NCBI GenBank assembly: GCA_964434575.1
Contig: CAYSWB010000003.1
Location: 1 to 64,000, forward strand
Origin: DAORHV01 sp964434575
Lineage (GTDB): Bacteria > Patescibacteriota > Gracilibacteria > Peribacterales > Peribacteraceae
Direction: 5' to 3'
Length of the DNA: 64,000 nt
Notes under the pieces: generated by a model
Told to the model about the DNA's origin: nothing
Seen by the model: only the letters and a program-made list of their open reading frames with translations
Databases searched by the model: none
Position numbers and translations under genes: made by a program
In this document: in pieces, positions 42,542 to 50,613 of the stretch
Layout: each line of letters opens with the position of its first letter
Numbering within the stretch: position 1 is the stretch's first letter

Positions 42542-44377
42542 ATGCGGAAGCTCCCTCTTCGCATCGGACTGGCTACGGCGGGTTTGCTCCTGCTCGCGCT
42601 TGCCGCGTGCGGCGGCGGCCAGCCGGAAAAACAGACCGAGGAGCGGGTGCGCGTGAGCGGCGGTCGCAGCGGCGTCTACGTGGTGGACACGCTGGTGGCG
42701 AACTCGGCGGATGCTCGTAAAACACGCCGCGCCGCCCTTCTGGGCGTCTTCGTGTCGCATTTCATCTCTACCAGTCCCACCGCCATCGTCAACGGTGGCA
42801 TCGGCGGCATCGCGGTGCAGATGATGATTTTCGAGAAGCAGACGTCGATCTCGGACCCCGACTTCGATTTGATCCAGGCGCTGGCCGACGCGCTGCAGGT
42901 GGACGTGCTGGATCTGCTGAACCGCAGCCTCAACCGCCAGGAAACGCTGGATATTTACGTCGAGTCGCTCGACAACGTCGCCACCCGCGCCAACAACCGC
43001 CTTGCCGAGCTGGTGGAAGTCGAAGAGGTACAGCGCGAACTGGTGCGGCAGCTGGGACGCGAACGCGCCGACTTGGACCGTGAACTGCGCGACGCCGAAC
43101 GCTCCAAGGACTACCTGCTGGCCAACGAAAAGCAAAAAGCGCTGAACGCGAAAGAACGCGAACTCTCCGACGCGGAATTGAAGCTCAACCAGATCACCAG
43201 CGTCATCGAGACGCTGGAAGAGCTGATGGAGCTGTACGGCGAAAAGAGCCTGGCCATTCAGGAAAACCGCGAGCCGCTCATCGCCGGAACGAAAGTCGTC
43301 GATCTGCCCGGCACGCTGGATTTGAAGATCCTGGAACGCGGTGAGAACGGCGGCGGAGGCGGAGCCACGCGCACCGGCACGTCCGGCGGCGGCTCCTTCC
43401 GCACCGGCACCACAGGCGGCTCCACGGGTGGTTCATCCGGCGGAAACACCGGAGGCACGACGTCCGGTGGAAGCACCGGTGGCACGACGTCCGGCGGTTC
43501 CAGCGGCGGAAGCTCTACGGGCGGAAGCTCGGGCGGCACCACCGGTGGAACGACGACGCGCAGCGCATCCAGCAGCTCGCGCGGCGGCAGCAGCATCTTC
43601 GGTAACCCGTTCGGCTCGTTCGGCTCCGGCGGCGACTCCGGCGGCTCCAGCGGAGGCTCGACGGGCAGGGCATCGTCTTCCCGCACGTCCACGACGTCCG
43701 GAGGCTCTTCGGGTGGCACCACCGGCGGCAGCGGCACGTCGTCTTCCCGTCCCGGCAATTTGTCGGGCGGAGGAACGAACGGCGGCACGACAGGGGGCTC
43801 CACCGGAGGGTCGACCGCAGGCGGCACGACAGGGGGCAATACCGGCGGAGGCACCATCGGCGGAGGAACCAATGGCGGAACGAACGGTGGTACGAACGGC
43901 GGAACCACGGGCGGCGCCACGACCGGCGGCGGCACCAATGGCGGAACGAACGGTGGTACGAACGGCGGAACCACGGGCGGCGCCACGACCGGCGGCGGCA
44001 ACACCGACACGGTCGGCGACGGTGCCGGCGGCGGCGTGATCGACGTCGGAGCGCTGCTGGAAGGCGGCGACGGCTCCATCAACGAACTGGTCAGCATCGT
44101 CATCGCCATGCTGCTGATCGCCGGACTGTTCTTGTGTCTGATCTACCTGGTATGGGGCGGCATCAAGTACATCACGTCGGCCGGAAATGAAGAGAGTATC
44201 AAGAAAGCCGGCGCGACCATCCGCTACGCCCTGCTGGGCCTGGTGGTGTGCCTGCTGGGCTACTTCATCGTCTGGTGGCTCGCCATCCTGCTGGACGCCC
44301 CGTTCGACCTGTCCTTCGGCCACATCCTGGACCTGATGGGCGGGCTGTATGAGCACTTCAGCCAACCGCTTGGTTAA
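42542..44377 (+). CDS. Lipoprotein with coiled coil, Gly/Ser/Thr-rich linker and two-helix VirB2-like end
   Basis: 611 residues. Lipobox LAAC gives a lipid-anchored Cys near residue 20. A globular part to about residue 150 is followed by a long coiled coil (about 150-240, ELVRQLGRERADLDRELRD). Residues about 265-490 are a low-complexity linker rich in Gly, Ser, Thr and Asn. The last 120 residues hold two membrane helices (IVIAMLLIAGLFLCLIYLVW, YALLGLVVCLLGYFIVWWL) separated by a GGIKYITSAGNEESIKKA loop, typical of TrbC/VirB2-like small membrane proteins. The VirB4-like ATPase follows, 53 bases on. A role in a secretion or pilus-like apparatus is inferred. Confidence 0.72.
   Translation: MRKLPLRIGLATAGLLLLALAACGGGQPEKQTEERVRVSGGRSGVYVVDTLVANSADARKTRRAALLGVFVSHFISTSPTAIVNGGIGGIAVQMMIFEKQTSISDPDFDLIQALADALQVDVLDLLNRSLNRQETLDIYVESLDNVATRANNRLAELVEVEEVQRELVRQLGRERADLDRELRDAERSKDYLLANEKQKALNAKERELSDAELKLNQITSVIETLEELMELYGEKSLAIQENREPLIAGTKVVDLPGTLDLKILERGENGGGGGATRTGTSGGGSFRTGTTGGSTGGSSGGNTGGTTSGGSTGGTTSGGSSGGSSTGGSSGGTTGGTTTRSASSSSRGGSSIFGNPFGSFGSGGDSGGSSGGSTGRASSSRTSTTSGGSSGGTTGGSGTSSSRPGNLSGGGTNGGTTGGSTGGSTAGGTTGGNTGGGTIGGGTNGGTNGGTNGGTTGGATTGGGTNGGTNGGTNGGTTGGATTGGGNTDTVGDGAGGGVIDVGALLEGGDGSINELVSIVIAMLLIAGLFLCLIYLVWGGIKYITSAGNEESIKKAGATIRYALLGLVVCLLGYFIVWWLAILLDAPFDLSFGHILDLMGGLYEHFSQPLG
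43868..43999 (+). repeat. Exact 66-base tandem duplication in the linker
   Basis: Units 43868-43933 and 43934-43999 are identical as read by eye and encode 22 residues each of Gly, Thr and Asn. The identity at third codon positions points to recent slippage or unequal exchange. Confidence 0.85.
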
Positions 44378-44387
44378 GCCAAAAAGG

Positions 44388-44416
44388 TTGTAAAAACACG
44401 CGTTCTGATGTACAAT
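44388..44416 (+). promoter_or_regulatory. Promoter of the VirB4-like gene
   Basis: TTGTAA at 44388-44393, a 17-base spacer and TACAAT at 44411-44416. The ATG at 44431 is 14 bases downstream of the -10, so the leader is very short. Confidence 0.7.
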
Positions 44417-44430
44417 AGTCCGATACGGAA

Positions 44431-46428
44431 ATGTCGAAAAACAAAACTCCCGCAGCGGCCAACTCCACTCCCGCAGGACTCAAACTCCTCGGAGTCATCG
44501 ACGACCTTCTGGGCCTGCACCACAACGTGGAGGAAATCCTGGCTGACGAAGACGAGTCCGATGAGCTGACCAAGGAGGAGAAGGAGATCATCAAGCGCTA
44601 CGAGGAGGGCGTGCAGAAGATCCTGGACATCATCGCCCCGGCCGGCCTGAAGTTCGACCGCAGCATGATGCAGCTCAACGAGCAGCTGGTCGCCCGCAGC
44701 TTCTACGCCTACAACTGGCCCAGCCAGATCTACCCGAACTGGATGTCGCAGCTCATCAACTTCGACGTGATGATCGACATCTCGCAGTTCATCTACCCGG
44801 CCAGCAACCGCGTGATCCTGAAAATGCTGCGCAAGAAAGTCACCGAAATGCGCTCGTCCATCCGCATGCTGCAGCAGCGCGGCATCGTCCGCGACCCGGC
44901 CCTCGAAGCCGCCCTGCAGGACGCCGAAGAGCTGCGCGACCTTCTGGCCCGCGGCAGCGAGAAGCTGTTCCAGCTGGGCTTCTACTTCACCATCTACGCC
45001 GAGACCGAAAACAAGCTCAAGAAGGCCCAGACAGACGTCGAGGCCATCTTGGGCGGCAAGCTGATCCTGACCAAGCCGTCCGCGTTCCAGATGGAGCACG
45101 GCTGGAACTCCACGCTCCCCTACTGTCTGGACGAGCTGGACTTCAGCCGCAACATGAACACGCAGGCGCTGGCCACCAGCTTCCCGTTCAGCAGCTCCGA
45201 CCTCACCGACGACCACGGCGTGCTGTACGGCATCAACCGTCACAACGACTCGCTGATCATCTTCGACCGCTTCGACCTGCCCAACGCGAACGCGAACGTG
45301 TTCGCCACCTCCGGTGCAGGTAAGTCGTACGTCGTGAAGCTTGAGATCCTGCGCTCGCTCATCCAAGGCGTGCAGGTCTACGTCATCGACCCGGAAAACG
45401 AATACGTCGACCTGTGCAAGACCGTCGGCGGATCGCAGATCCCGGTGTCGCTGCAGAGCAGCTACCGCGTGAACCCGTTCGACCTGCCCAAAGCCGTGCG
45501 CGGCGACGAGGCCGAAATCGGCGAAACGCTGCGCAGCGCCGTCATCAACCTGCACGGTCTGTTCAAGCTCATGCTCGGCAACATCACGCCGTCCGAGGAA
45601 GGCGTGCTCGACAAGGCCATCTTGGACACCTACGCGCTGCGCGGCATCACCCTGCAGACCAAGGACCCCGGCGCCATCGAACCCCCCACCCTGCACGACC
45701 TCATCGACGTGCTGATGACCACCGGCGGCGGAGAACCCATGGCCCAGACGCTGAAGAAGTTCACCGAGGGAAGCTTCTCGGGTCTCTTCGACCGCCCCAC
45801 CAACATCGAGCTGGAGAAGCAGATGGTGGTGTTCCAGATCCGCGACCTGGAAGACGTGCTGCGCCCCATCGCCATCTACGTCGTGCTGAACTTCCTCTGG
45901 AACCGCGTCCGCGCCGACATGCGCAAGCGCTTCCTGGTCATCGACGAAGCGTGGAACCTGATGCAGTACGAAGACTCCGCGCAGTTCCTGTACGGCCTCA
46001 TCAAGCGCGCCCGCAAGTACTACCTGGGCGTCACGACCATCACGCAGGACATCGACGACTTCATCAACTCCCCGTACGGCAAGCCGATCATCTCCAACAC
46101 ATCGCTACAGCTGCTGCTGAAACAATCGGCGGCGTCGGTGGATAACCTGGCCAAACTGTTCTACCTCACCGAAGGAGAAAAATACCTGCTGCTGGGCTCC
46201 GGAGTCGGTCAGGGTGTGCTGTTCGCCAGCAACACCCACGTGGCCATCCAGGTCGTGGCCAGCCCCAACGAACACAACATCATCACGACCAAGCCGGAGG
46301 AAGTGCTGAAGCGCAAGGAAAAGGAAAGGGCGCTCGAACAACAGCAGCGCGACGCCGACGGCGACAACGGCGACGGCGGTAACGGCGACGACCCGCCGCC
46401 GACCGAACATGCGGACGGAGGACGCTAA
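44431..46428 (+). CDS. VirB4/TraC-family ATPase
   Basis: 665 residues. An N-terminal region leads to the RecA/FtsK-like ATPase core: Walker A ATSGAGKSY near residue 293, VIDPENEY near 330, Walker B FLVIDEAWNL near residue 505, and TTITQDIDDF. The C-terminus is Asp/Gly/Asn-rich and disordered (GDNGDGGNGDD). VirB4 ATPases power conjugative pilus assembly or type IV secretion at the inner membrane. Only the VirB2-like partners are found here, so this is a partial or dispersed system. Its TAA overlaps the stop of the convergent DHH gene. Confidence 0.88.
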   Translation: MSKNKTPAAANSTPAGLKLLGVIDDLLGLHHNVEEILADEDESDELTKEEKEIIKRYEEGVQKILDIIAPAGLKFDRSMMQLNEQLVARSFYAYNWPSQIYPNWMSQLINFDVMIDISQFIYPASNRVILKMLRKKVTEMRSSIRMLQQRGIVRDPALEAALQDAEELRDLLARGSEKLFQLGFYFTIYAETENKLKKAQTDVEAILGGKLILTKPSAFQMEHGWNSTLPYCLDELDFSRNMNTQALATSFPFSSSDLTDDHGVLYGINRHNDSLIIFDRFDLPNANANVFATSGAGKSYVVKLEILRSLIQGVQVYVIDPENEYVDLCKTVGGSQIPVSLQSSYRVNPFDLPKAVRGDEAEIGETLRSAVINLHGLFKLMLGNITPSEEGVLDKAILDTYALRGITLQTKDPGAIEPPTLHDLIDVLMTTGGGEPMAQTLKKFTEGSFSGLFDRPTNIELEKQMVVFQIRDLEDVLRPIAIYVVLNFLWNRVRADMRKRFLVIDEAWNLMQYEDSAQFLYGLIKRARKYYLGVTTITQDIDDFINSPYGKPIISNTSLQLLLKQSAASVDNLAKLFYLTEGEKYLLLGSGVGQGVLFASNTHVAIQVVASPNEHNIITTKPEEVLKRKEKERALEQQQRDADGDNGDGGNGDDPPPTEHADGGR

Positions 46429-47399
46429 GACCCGGCTTCTTCCTCGACCTTCCAGCGCATCTCCGGCTTCAGCTTGCCCGTCACCGCGAAACCGGCGGCT
46501 TTCCTGTGTCCGCCGCCCTTGAACTTCTGGGCCATGGCCGACACGTCCACGTCGTCGCGGAGCGTGCGCAGGGAGCCCTTCACCTTGCCGGCGCGTTCGG
46601 CGAGCACCAGCGAGAACTTCATGCCCGGCACCGCGTTCACGTAGTCGATGGCGCCGGTCAGCTCGGAGTATTCGGCTCCGGTGGCGCGGAAATCGCCTTC
46701 GGTAAGGGCCGACACCGCGGCGCCTTCATCGGTGACCGAGATCTTTTCCAGTACGCGGCCCCACAGACGGAGCGTGGAGATTTTGGCGGTGCGGAACACG
46801 TTCTTCACCACCGACTGCTGCCGAGCGCCGCTGCGCAGCAGCCTGGCCGCCGTGCGGTAGACCTTGGCGCTGGTATTGCTGTGGAGCAGACCGCCGGTGT
46901 CGGTGTACAAGCCGAGCATCAGGCAGGTGGCCACGTCGGCGTCGATGCTCCAGCCCGCCGCATCGGCGAAGCCCACCAGCACCTCGCAGGTGGAGGACTG
47001 GTCCGGGAAAATGAAGTTCACCGAGGCGAACTGGGAGTTCGAGAAATGGTGGTCGAAGCACACGGTCGGGTAACTGCCGTCGAAGATCTGGGGCAGTTGC
47101 TCGTGGTACTCGGTCAGGTGCGGCTCTGCGCAGTCCACGATGACGAACGCATCACCCGCCCTTGGCTGCAGATCGTGACGAATGCGGAGCGCCGGGGGCA
47201 GGAAATGGAACGTCGGCGGCGAGGGGTCCACGCAGTACAACTCCACCGGCGTATCCGGATAACGCTGCTCCAGGAGCGCACCAACCGCCGTCAGCGATCC
47301 GATGGCGTCGCCGTCGGGGTTGCGGTGGCACATGCAGCACAGTCGCTTGGCATCTTGGAAGATAGACAGGGCCCGGTCGACGTGCTGGCGCTCGAACAT
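46425..47399 (-). CDS. DHH-family phosphoesterase (NrnA/RecJ-like)
   Basis: 324 residues of the short DHH/DHHA1 family. It has HRNPDGDAIGS near residue 23 (metal-binding DxD), VDCAEPHL near residue 90, DHHFSNSQFA near residue 115, and the C-terminal DHHA1 motif GGGHRKAAGF near residue 303. Relatives degrade oligoribonucleotides, cyclic dinucleotide products or pAp. The exact substrate is not fixed by sequence. The minus-strand box TACCAT (complement of 47409-47414) lies 9 bases before the ATG. Confidence 0.88.
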   Translation of the reverse strand: MFERQHVDRALSIFQDAKRLCCMCHRNPDGDAIGSLTAVGALLEQRYPDTPVELYCVDPSPPTFHFLPPALRIRHDLQPRAGDAFVIVDCAEPHLTEYHEQLPQIFDGSYPTVCFDHHFSNSQFASVNFIFPDQSSTCEVLVGFADAAGWSIDADVATCLMLGLYTDTGGLLHSNTSAKVYRTAARLLRSGARQQSVVKNVFRTAKISTLRLWGRVLEKISVTDEGAAVSALTEGDFRATGAEYSELTGAIDYVNAVPGMKFSLVLAERAGKVKGSLRTLRDDVDVSAMAQKFKGGGHRKAAGFAVTGKLKPEMRWKVEEEAGS

Positions 47400-47408
47400 A
47401 AGGGGTGG

Positions 47409-47414
47409 ATGGTA
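47409..47414 (-). promoter_or_regulatory. -10 box of the DHH gene
   Basis: The minus strand reads TACCAT, 9 bases before the ATG at 47399. Confidence 0.45.
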
Positions 47415-47488
47415 GTGTCAGCATGCGCCCACCTCAATGCCTTTGGTGTTGCCAGAGGCATGAGTCTGTGACGCGGCGTACAAAAGGA

Positions 47489-47565
47489 AGTCAAGGACGA
47501 CAAAGACGTCGAGGAAATCAACGAATCGTTGTCATCCTTGTCTTCTTGGACTTCGTTGATTTCCT
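47489..47565 (-). repeat. Interleaved inverted repeats at the 3' end of rbfA
   Basis: A perfect 14-base inverted repeat joins 47512-47525 (AGGAAATCAACGAA) and 47552-47565. A second, imperfect pair (47489-47510 with 47531-47552, 16 of 22 positions by eye) interleaves with it, so the two stems can only coexist as a pseudoknot. The last arm covers part of the rbfA stop codon. It may act as a terminator or a mutually exclusive switch. Confidence 0.5.
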
Positions 47566-47884
47566 ACTTCAGCAACTGCTCCAGGCGGTCGGCTTTTTCC
47601 GGCTGCTCATCATGCACGAACCGCAGCGACGGCACCGCGAACAGGTTCAGGTCCTTGGCGATCCTTGGCTTCAGCTGGCGCTTGGAATGGTGCATCAGCC
47701 ACTTGATGGCGTCCTTCACGTTGGTCAGGGCCGTGACGTAGACGGTCGCGTGCATCAGGTCCGGACTGACTTCCACTTTCGTGATGCTCACGATCTGCGC
47801 GATATCCGGCGGAACCTCGCGGGCGAGGTGCCCGGCCAAGGTGCGGATGACGTTCGCCGCCGATTGCGCTCTATGCGATGACAT
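47564..47884 (-). CDS. rbfA: Ribosome-binding factor A
   Basis: 106 residues with the RbfA KH-like pattern: an N-terminal helix (SSHRAQSAANVIRTLAGHL), VSITKVEVSPDLMHATVYV, then IKWLMHHSKRQLKPRIAKDLNLFAVPSLRFVHDE. RbfA matures the 16S rRNA 5' end of the 30S subunit. A longer upstream frame was rejected: the ATG at 47884 fits the family N-terminus and has TATGAT (complement of 47891-47896) 6 bases before it. It is divergent from fmt. Confidence 0.88.
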   Translation of the reverse strand: MSSHRAQSAANVIRTLAGHLAREVPPDIAQIVSITKVEVSPDLMHATVYVTALTNVKDAIKWLMHHSKRQLKPRIAKDLNLFAVPSLRFVHDEQPEKADRLEQLLK

Positions 47885-47890
47885 GCCGCC

Positions 47891-47914
47891 ATCATACAGG
47901 AGTGGAGGTACAAT
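47891..47914. promoter_or_regulatory. Divergent rbfA/fmt -10 boxes
   Basis: The minus strand reads TATGAT (complement of 47891-47896), 6 bases before the rbfA ATG. The plus strand reads TACAAT (47909-47914), 6 bases before the fmt GTG. Only 12 bases separate the two boxes, so two polymerases could not bind at once. Confidence 0.6.
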
Positions 47915-47920
47915 GGGTGC

Positions 47921-48790
47921 GTGCCCATCTCGATCGCCTTCTGCGGAACATCGGCTTTCGCCATCCCCTGCCTGGAGGCACTGGTGTCGGATGAGCGTTT
48001 CCGTGTGACGTGCGTCATCACGCAGCCCGATAAGCCGGTGGGCCGCAAGCAGCTCCTCACGCCGCCGCCGGTGAAGGCGGTGGCCGAACGGCACAAGCTG
48101 ACCCTCCTGCAGCCGCAGTCGCTGAACGCCGAATGGAAAACGCTCGCCGCCACGGTCGGCCGGCCCGATTTCCTGGTGGCCGTCTCATACGGCCAGATTC
48201 TGTCGCAGGAAATTTTGGACTGCCCGCTGAAAGCGCCCGTGAACGTGCATGCTTCGTTGCTCCCGAAACTTCGCGGCGCGTCCCCCATCCAGCACGCCAT
48301 CCTGCAGGACATGAAGGAAACCGGCGTGACGGTGCAGCGCATGGTCAAAGAGCTGGACGCCGGGCCGGTACTCGACCAGCTGCGCGTGGACGTCTTGCCG
48401 CGCGAAACCGCGCCGACGCTGCACGACAAGCTGGCCGATGCCGGCGCGAAGCTGCTCATCGACACGCTCGTGGCCTTCCCTGCGGAGAAACCGCAAAACC
48501 CCGCCGACGCCACCTTCTGCCGCAAGCTGTCGCGCGATGACGGCGTGGTGGATTTCGGCTCCATGACGGCGCAGGACATCGACCGGAAAGTCCGGGCGCT
48601 GACGCCGTGGCCGGGCGTGACCTGGAGCGGGCTGAAGTTCCTGGCCACCGCACTGGAACCGGATGCCGACGCGATGGAATTCGAGTGTGCCAAGGGAACC
48701 AAGCTCTACGTGACATCCATCCAGCCCGCCGGCAAAAAGCCGATGACCGGCGCGGCGTACCACCGCGGTCTTCGGCTCCCTTCCCCATAG
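47921..48790 (+). CDS. fmt: Methionyl-tRNA formyltransferase
   Basis: 289 residues. The formyltransferase N-terminus (AFCGTSAFAIPCLEAL) is followed by TQPDKPVGRKQ, and the catalytic region VNVHASLLPKLRGASPIQHAI near residue 108 contains the NxHxSLLPxxRG signature. The C-terminal domain (LTPWPGVTW, then AGKKPMTGAAYHRG) matches Fmt. It formylates initiator Met-tRNA. The GTG start at 47921 has a TACAAT box 6 bases upstream. The SLH gene follows after four bases. Confidence 0.93.
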   Translation: MPISIAFCGTSAFAIPCLEALVSDERFRVTCVITQPDKPVGRKQLLTPPPVKAVAERHKLTLLQPQSLNAEWKTLAATVGRPDFLVAVSYGQILSQEILDCPLKAPVNVHASLLPKLRGASPIQHAILQDMKETGVTVQRMVKELDAGPVLDQLRVDVLPRETAPTLHDKLADAGAKLLIDTLVAFPAEKPQNPADATFCRKLSRDDGVVDFGSMTAQDIDRKVRALTPWPGVTWSGLKFLATALEPDADAMEFECAKGTKLYVTSIQPAGKKPMTGAAYHRGLRLPSP

Positions 48791-48794
48791 CGCC

Positions 48795-50045
48795 ATGCGA
48801 CGCCTGCTCTCCGCCGCCATCGTCTGCTCGCTGCTGCTGGGGGCGTCCCCAGCGCTTGCCGTCGACCGCGACATGGACGGCGACGGCATCCCGGACGTGA
48901 AAGAAGACGCCGACGGCAACGGCCTGGTCGGCCCGGGTGAAACCGACCCGTTCAACGCCGACACGGACGGCGGCGGCGAATCCGACGGCTCGGAGTTCGC
49001 GGCGAACCGCAACCCGCTGGAGAAGACGGACGACATGACGTTCGACGGCGACGGGGATGGCTGGACCAACGGCGTGGAAGTGCTGCGAGGCACCGACCCG
49101 AAGAAAGCGGATACCGATGGCGACGGCGTGGCCGACCCCCAGGACCCGTTCCCGCTGAACGCCAATTCCAACAAAGACGCGAATGCCAACGACCTTCCCG
49201 ACGAATGGGAGGAACAGACCGGGCTGGCGGCCGGCAACGTGGAAAAGGGATCGCTGGAGGATGCCGATAAAGACGGCCTGACCAACGGCGACGAATATGC
49301 CAAGGGCACGGACCCGCTGGACGCGGATACGGACCGCGACGGCAAAACGGACAAGGACGAGCTCGACGCGCGCACGAACCCCCGCGAAAGCGCCTGCTTG
49401 GAATTCGGTCCGCTGGCCGATCCGTTGTCGGACATGGGCAAGCACTGGAGTCTGCAGTTCGTCACGCGGCTGCAGCGCACGCTCATCCTGCCCGACCGCA
49501 AGCAGGTGGCCGGCGGTTACGAAGACGGCACCTTCAGGCCCGATCGCCCCGTCACGCGCTTCGAATTCCTGAAGATGGCGCTGCTTTCCACCTGTGTGGC
49601 GCTGTCCGACGACACGCTGGACGTTCCGGTGCGCTTCTCCGACGTACTGAGCATCCCCCAGCTCGAAGAAACCCCGGACGAAACGCTTCGCCGCCGGGTG
49701 ATCTACACCGCCGTGCGGTACGGCATCGTGCAGGGCTACGACGACGGCACGTTCAAGGCCGACCAGCCGGTGAACCGCGCCGAGGCGCTGAAAATGCTGC
49801 TGCTGGCCGCCCAACTGGACATGCCGCCGGGCGGCGGCTCGGGCGCGACGCTGTCCGACGTGGCGCCGGATGACTGGTTCGCGCCCACGGTGGACGTGGC
49901 GCTGCACTACGAGATCGTCTCGGGCTATCCCGACGGCACATTCCGGCCTGCCAGCCCCATCACCCGCGCCGAGTCGGCCAAAATCGTGTGGCAGACCATG
50001 CTCATCAACCCGCTGATCAACGGGTACGAGTTGCCCGCCGAATAA
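48795..50045 (+). CDS. Secreted protein with calcium-binding repeats and SLH domains
   Basis: 416 residues. A signal peptide ends near ALA-V (residue 23). Residues about 24-195 hold repeated Asp-rich loops of thrombospondin type 3/EF-hand style (DMDGDGIPD, DGDGDGWTN, DTDGDGVAD, DADKDGLTN, DTDRDGKTD), separated by NP or DP turns. The C-terminal part carries S-layer-homology repeats (YEDGTFRPDRPVTRFEFLKM, YDDGTFKADQPVNRAEALKM, YPDGTFRPASPITRAESAKI) that usually bind cell-wall polymers. It should be a wall-attached, Ca2+-stabilised surface protein. It is probably co-transcribed with fmt. Confidence 0.9.
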   Translation: MRRLLSAAIVCSLLLGASPALAVDRDMDGDGIPDVKEDADGNGLVGPGETDPFNADTDGGGESDGSEFAANRNPLEKTDDMTFDGDGDGWTNGVEVLRGTDPKKADTDGDGVADPQDPFPLNANSNKDANANDLPDEWEEQTGLAAGNVEKGSLEDADKDGLTNGDEYAKGTDPLDADTDRDGKTDKDELDARTNPRESACLEFGPLADPLSDMGKHWSLQFVTRLQRTLILPDRKQVAGGYEDGTFRPDRPVTRFEFLKMALLSTCVALSDDTLDVPVRFSDVLSIPQLEETPDETLRRRVIYTAVRYGIVQGYDDGTFKADQPVNRAEALKMLLLAAQLDMPPGGGSGATLSDVAPDDWFAPTVDVALHYEIVSGYPDGTFRPASPITRAESAKIVWQTMLINPLINGYELPAE

Positions 50046-50052
50046 CCCGCCC

Positions 50053-50134
50053 GATTCAAGGGAATCAGCTGAAACAAGGGAAACAGGGGAAGCGGCTTTT
50101 GGCCGTCCCCTGACTCTCCTGTTTCCCCTGAATC
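50053..50134. terminator. Dense inverted repeats between convergent genes
   Basis: Several nested pairs: GATTC-AAGG-GAATC (50053-50066), GGGAAACAGG (50078-50087) with CCTGTTTCCC (50118-50127), AGGGGA with TCCCCT around CGGC-TTTTG-GCCG (50085-50111), and GATTCA with TGAATC enclosing the whole. It lies between convergent genes, so a bidirectional terminator is likely. Confidence 0.6.
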
Positions 50135-50135
50135 T

Positions 50136-50480
50136 CTAAATTTTCGCCTGCATCTCGTTCAACGCCGTGATGAACTGCGGCAGATCCTCGATATCGAAAA
50201 TAATCGTGGTCTTCTGGCCGCCGCGCGACTTCTCGGAAATCTTCACGAACTTGCCGTTGGAAGACTGCTTCAAGTCGATGTAGAACGTGCGCTGGCGTGC
50301 GCGGATGGTGACGGAGTGAAGCTCCTCGCCGTAGCGGCCTCCGCCGCCTCCACCACCGCCGCCTCCACCGCCTTCGCGGCGCGGACGGTGCTGCTGGGGC
50401 GCGGGCGCGCCGAAGTTGGAAGACGGAGCGAGCGGGTCGTCGCTTCCGGTGCTGGCCAGGTCGGCCATCGGGTCGAACAT
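50136..50480 (-). CDS. PUR-domain (DUF3276-like) nucleic-acid-binding protein
   Basis: 114 residues. An N-terminal disordered part with a run of Gly and Arg (RRREGGGGGGG style) precedes one PUR-like repeat, YGEELHSVTIRARQRTFYID through FVKISEKSRGG to TTIIFDIEDLPQFITALNEM. This matches the small bacterial PUR-alpha family, which binds single-stranded DNA or RNA as a dimer. The ATG at 50480 was chosen over 50534 because the extra residues look non-coding and a TATTCT box lies 13 bases before 50480. Confidence 0.75.
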   Translation of the reverse strand: MFDPMADLASTGSDDPLAPSSNFGAPAPQQHRPRREGGGGGGGGGGGGRYGEELHSVTIRARQRTFYIDLKQSSNGKFVKISEKSRGGQKTTIIFDIEDLPQFITALNEMQAKI

Positions 50481-50613
50481 AAAAAAGTGGGAAAGAATAG
50501 CGCGCTCCCCTCTCCTTCGGTCTCCAGCAAGCATCGTAGTGGTGATGTGCCTTCGCCTTCAGATCTCGAGAGCGATATCAGTATACCACAAAATGGCGAA
50601 CCCGGGGACGCCC

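Noticed and set aside
43360..44000. CRISPR array or other regular repeat in the Gly/Ser/Thr region
   Set aside because: The repetition is in-frame codon repetition of a low-complexity protein linker, with no constant spacers.
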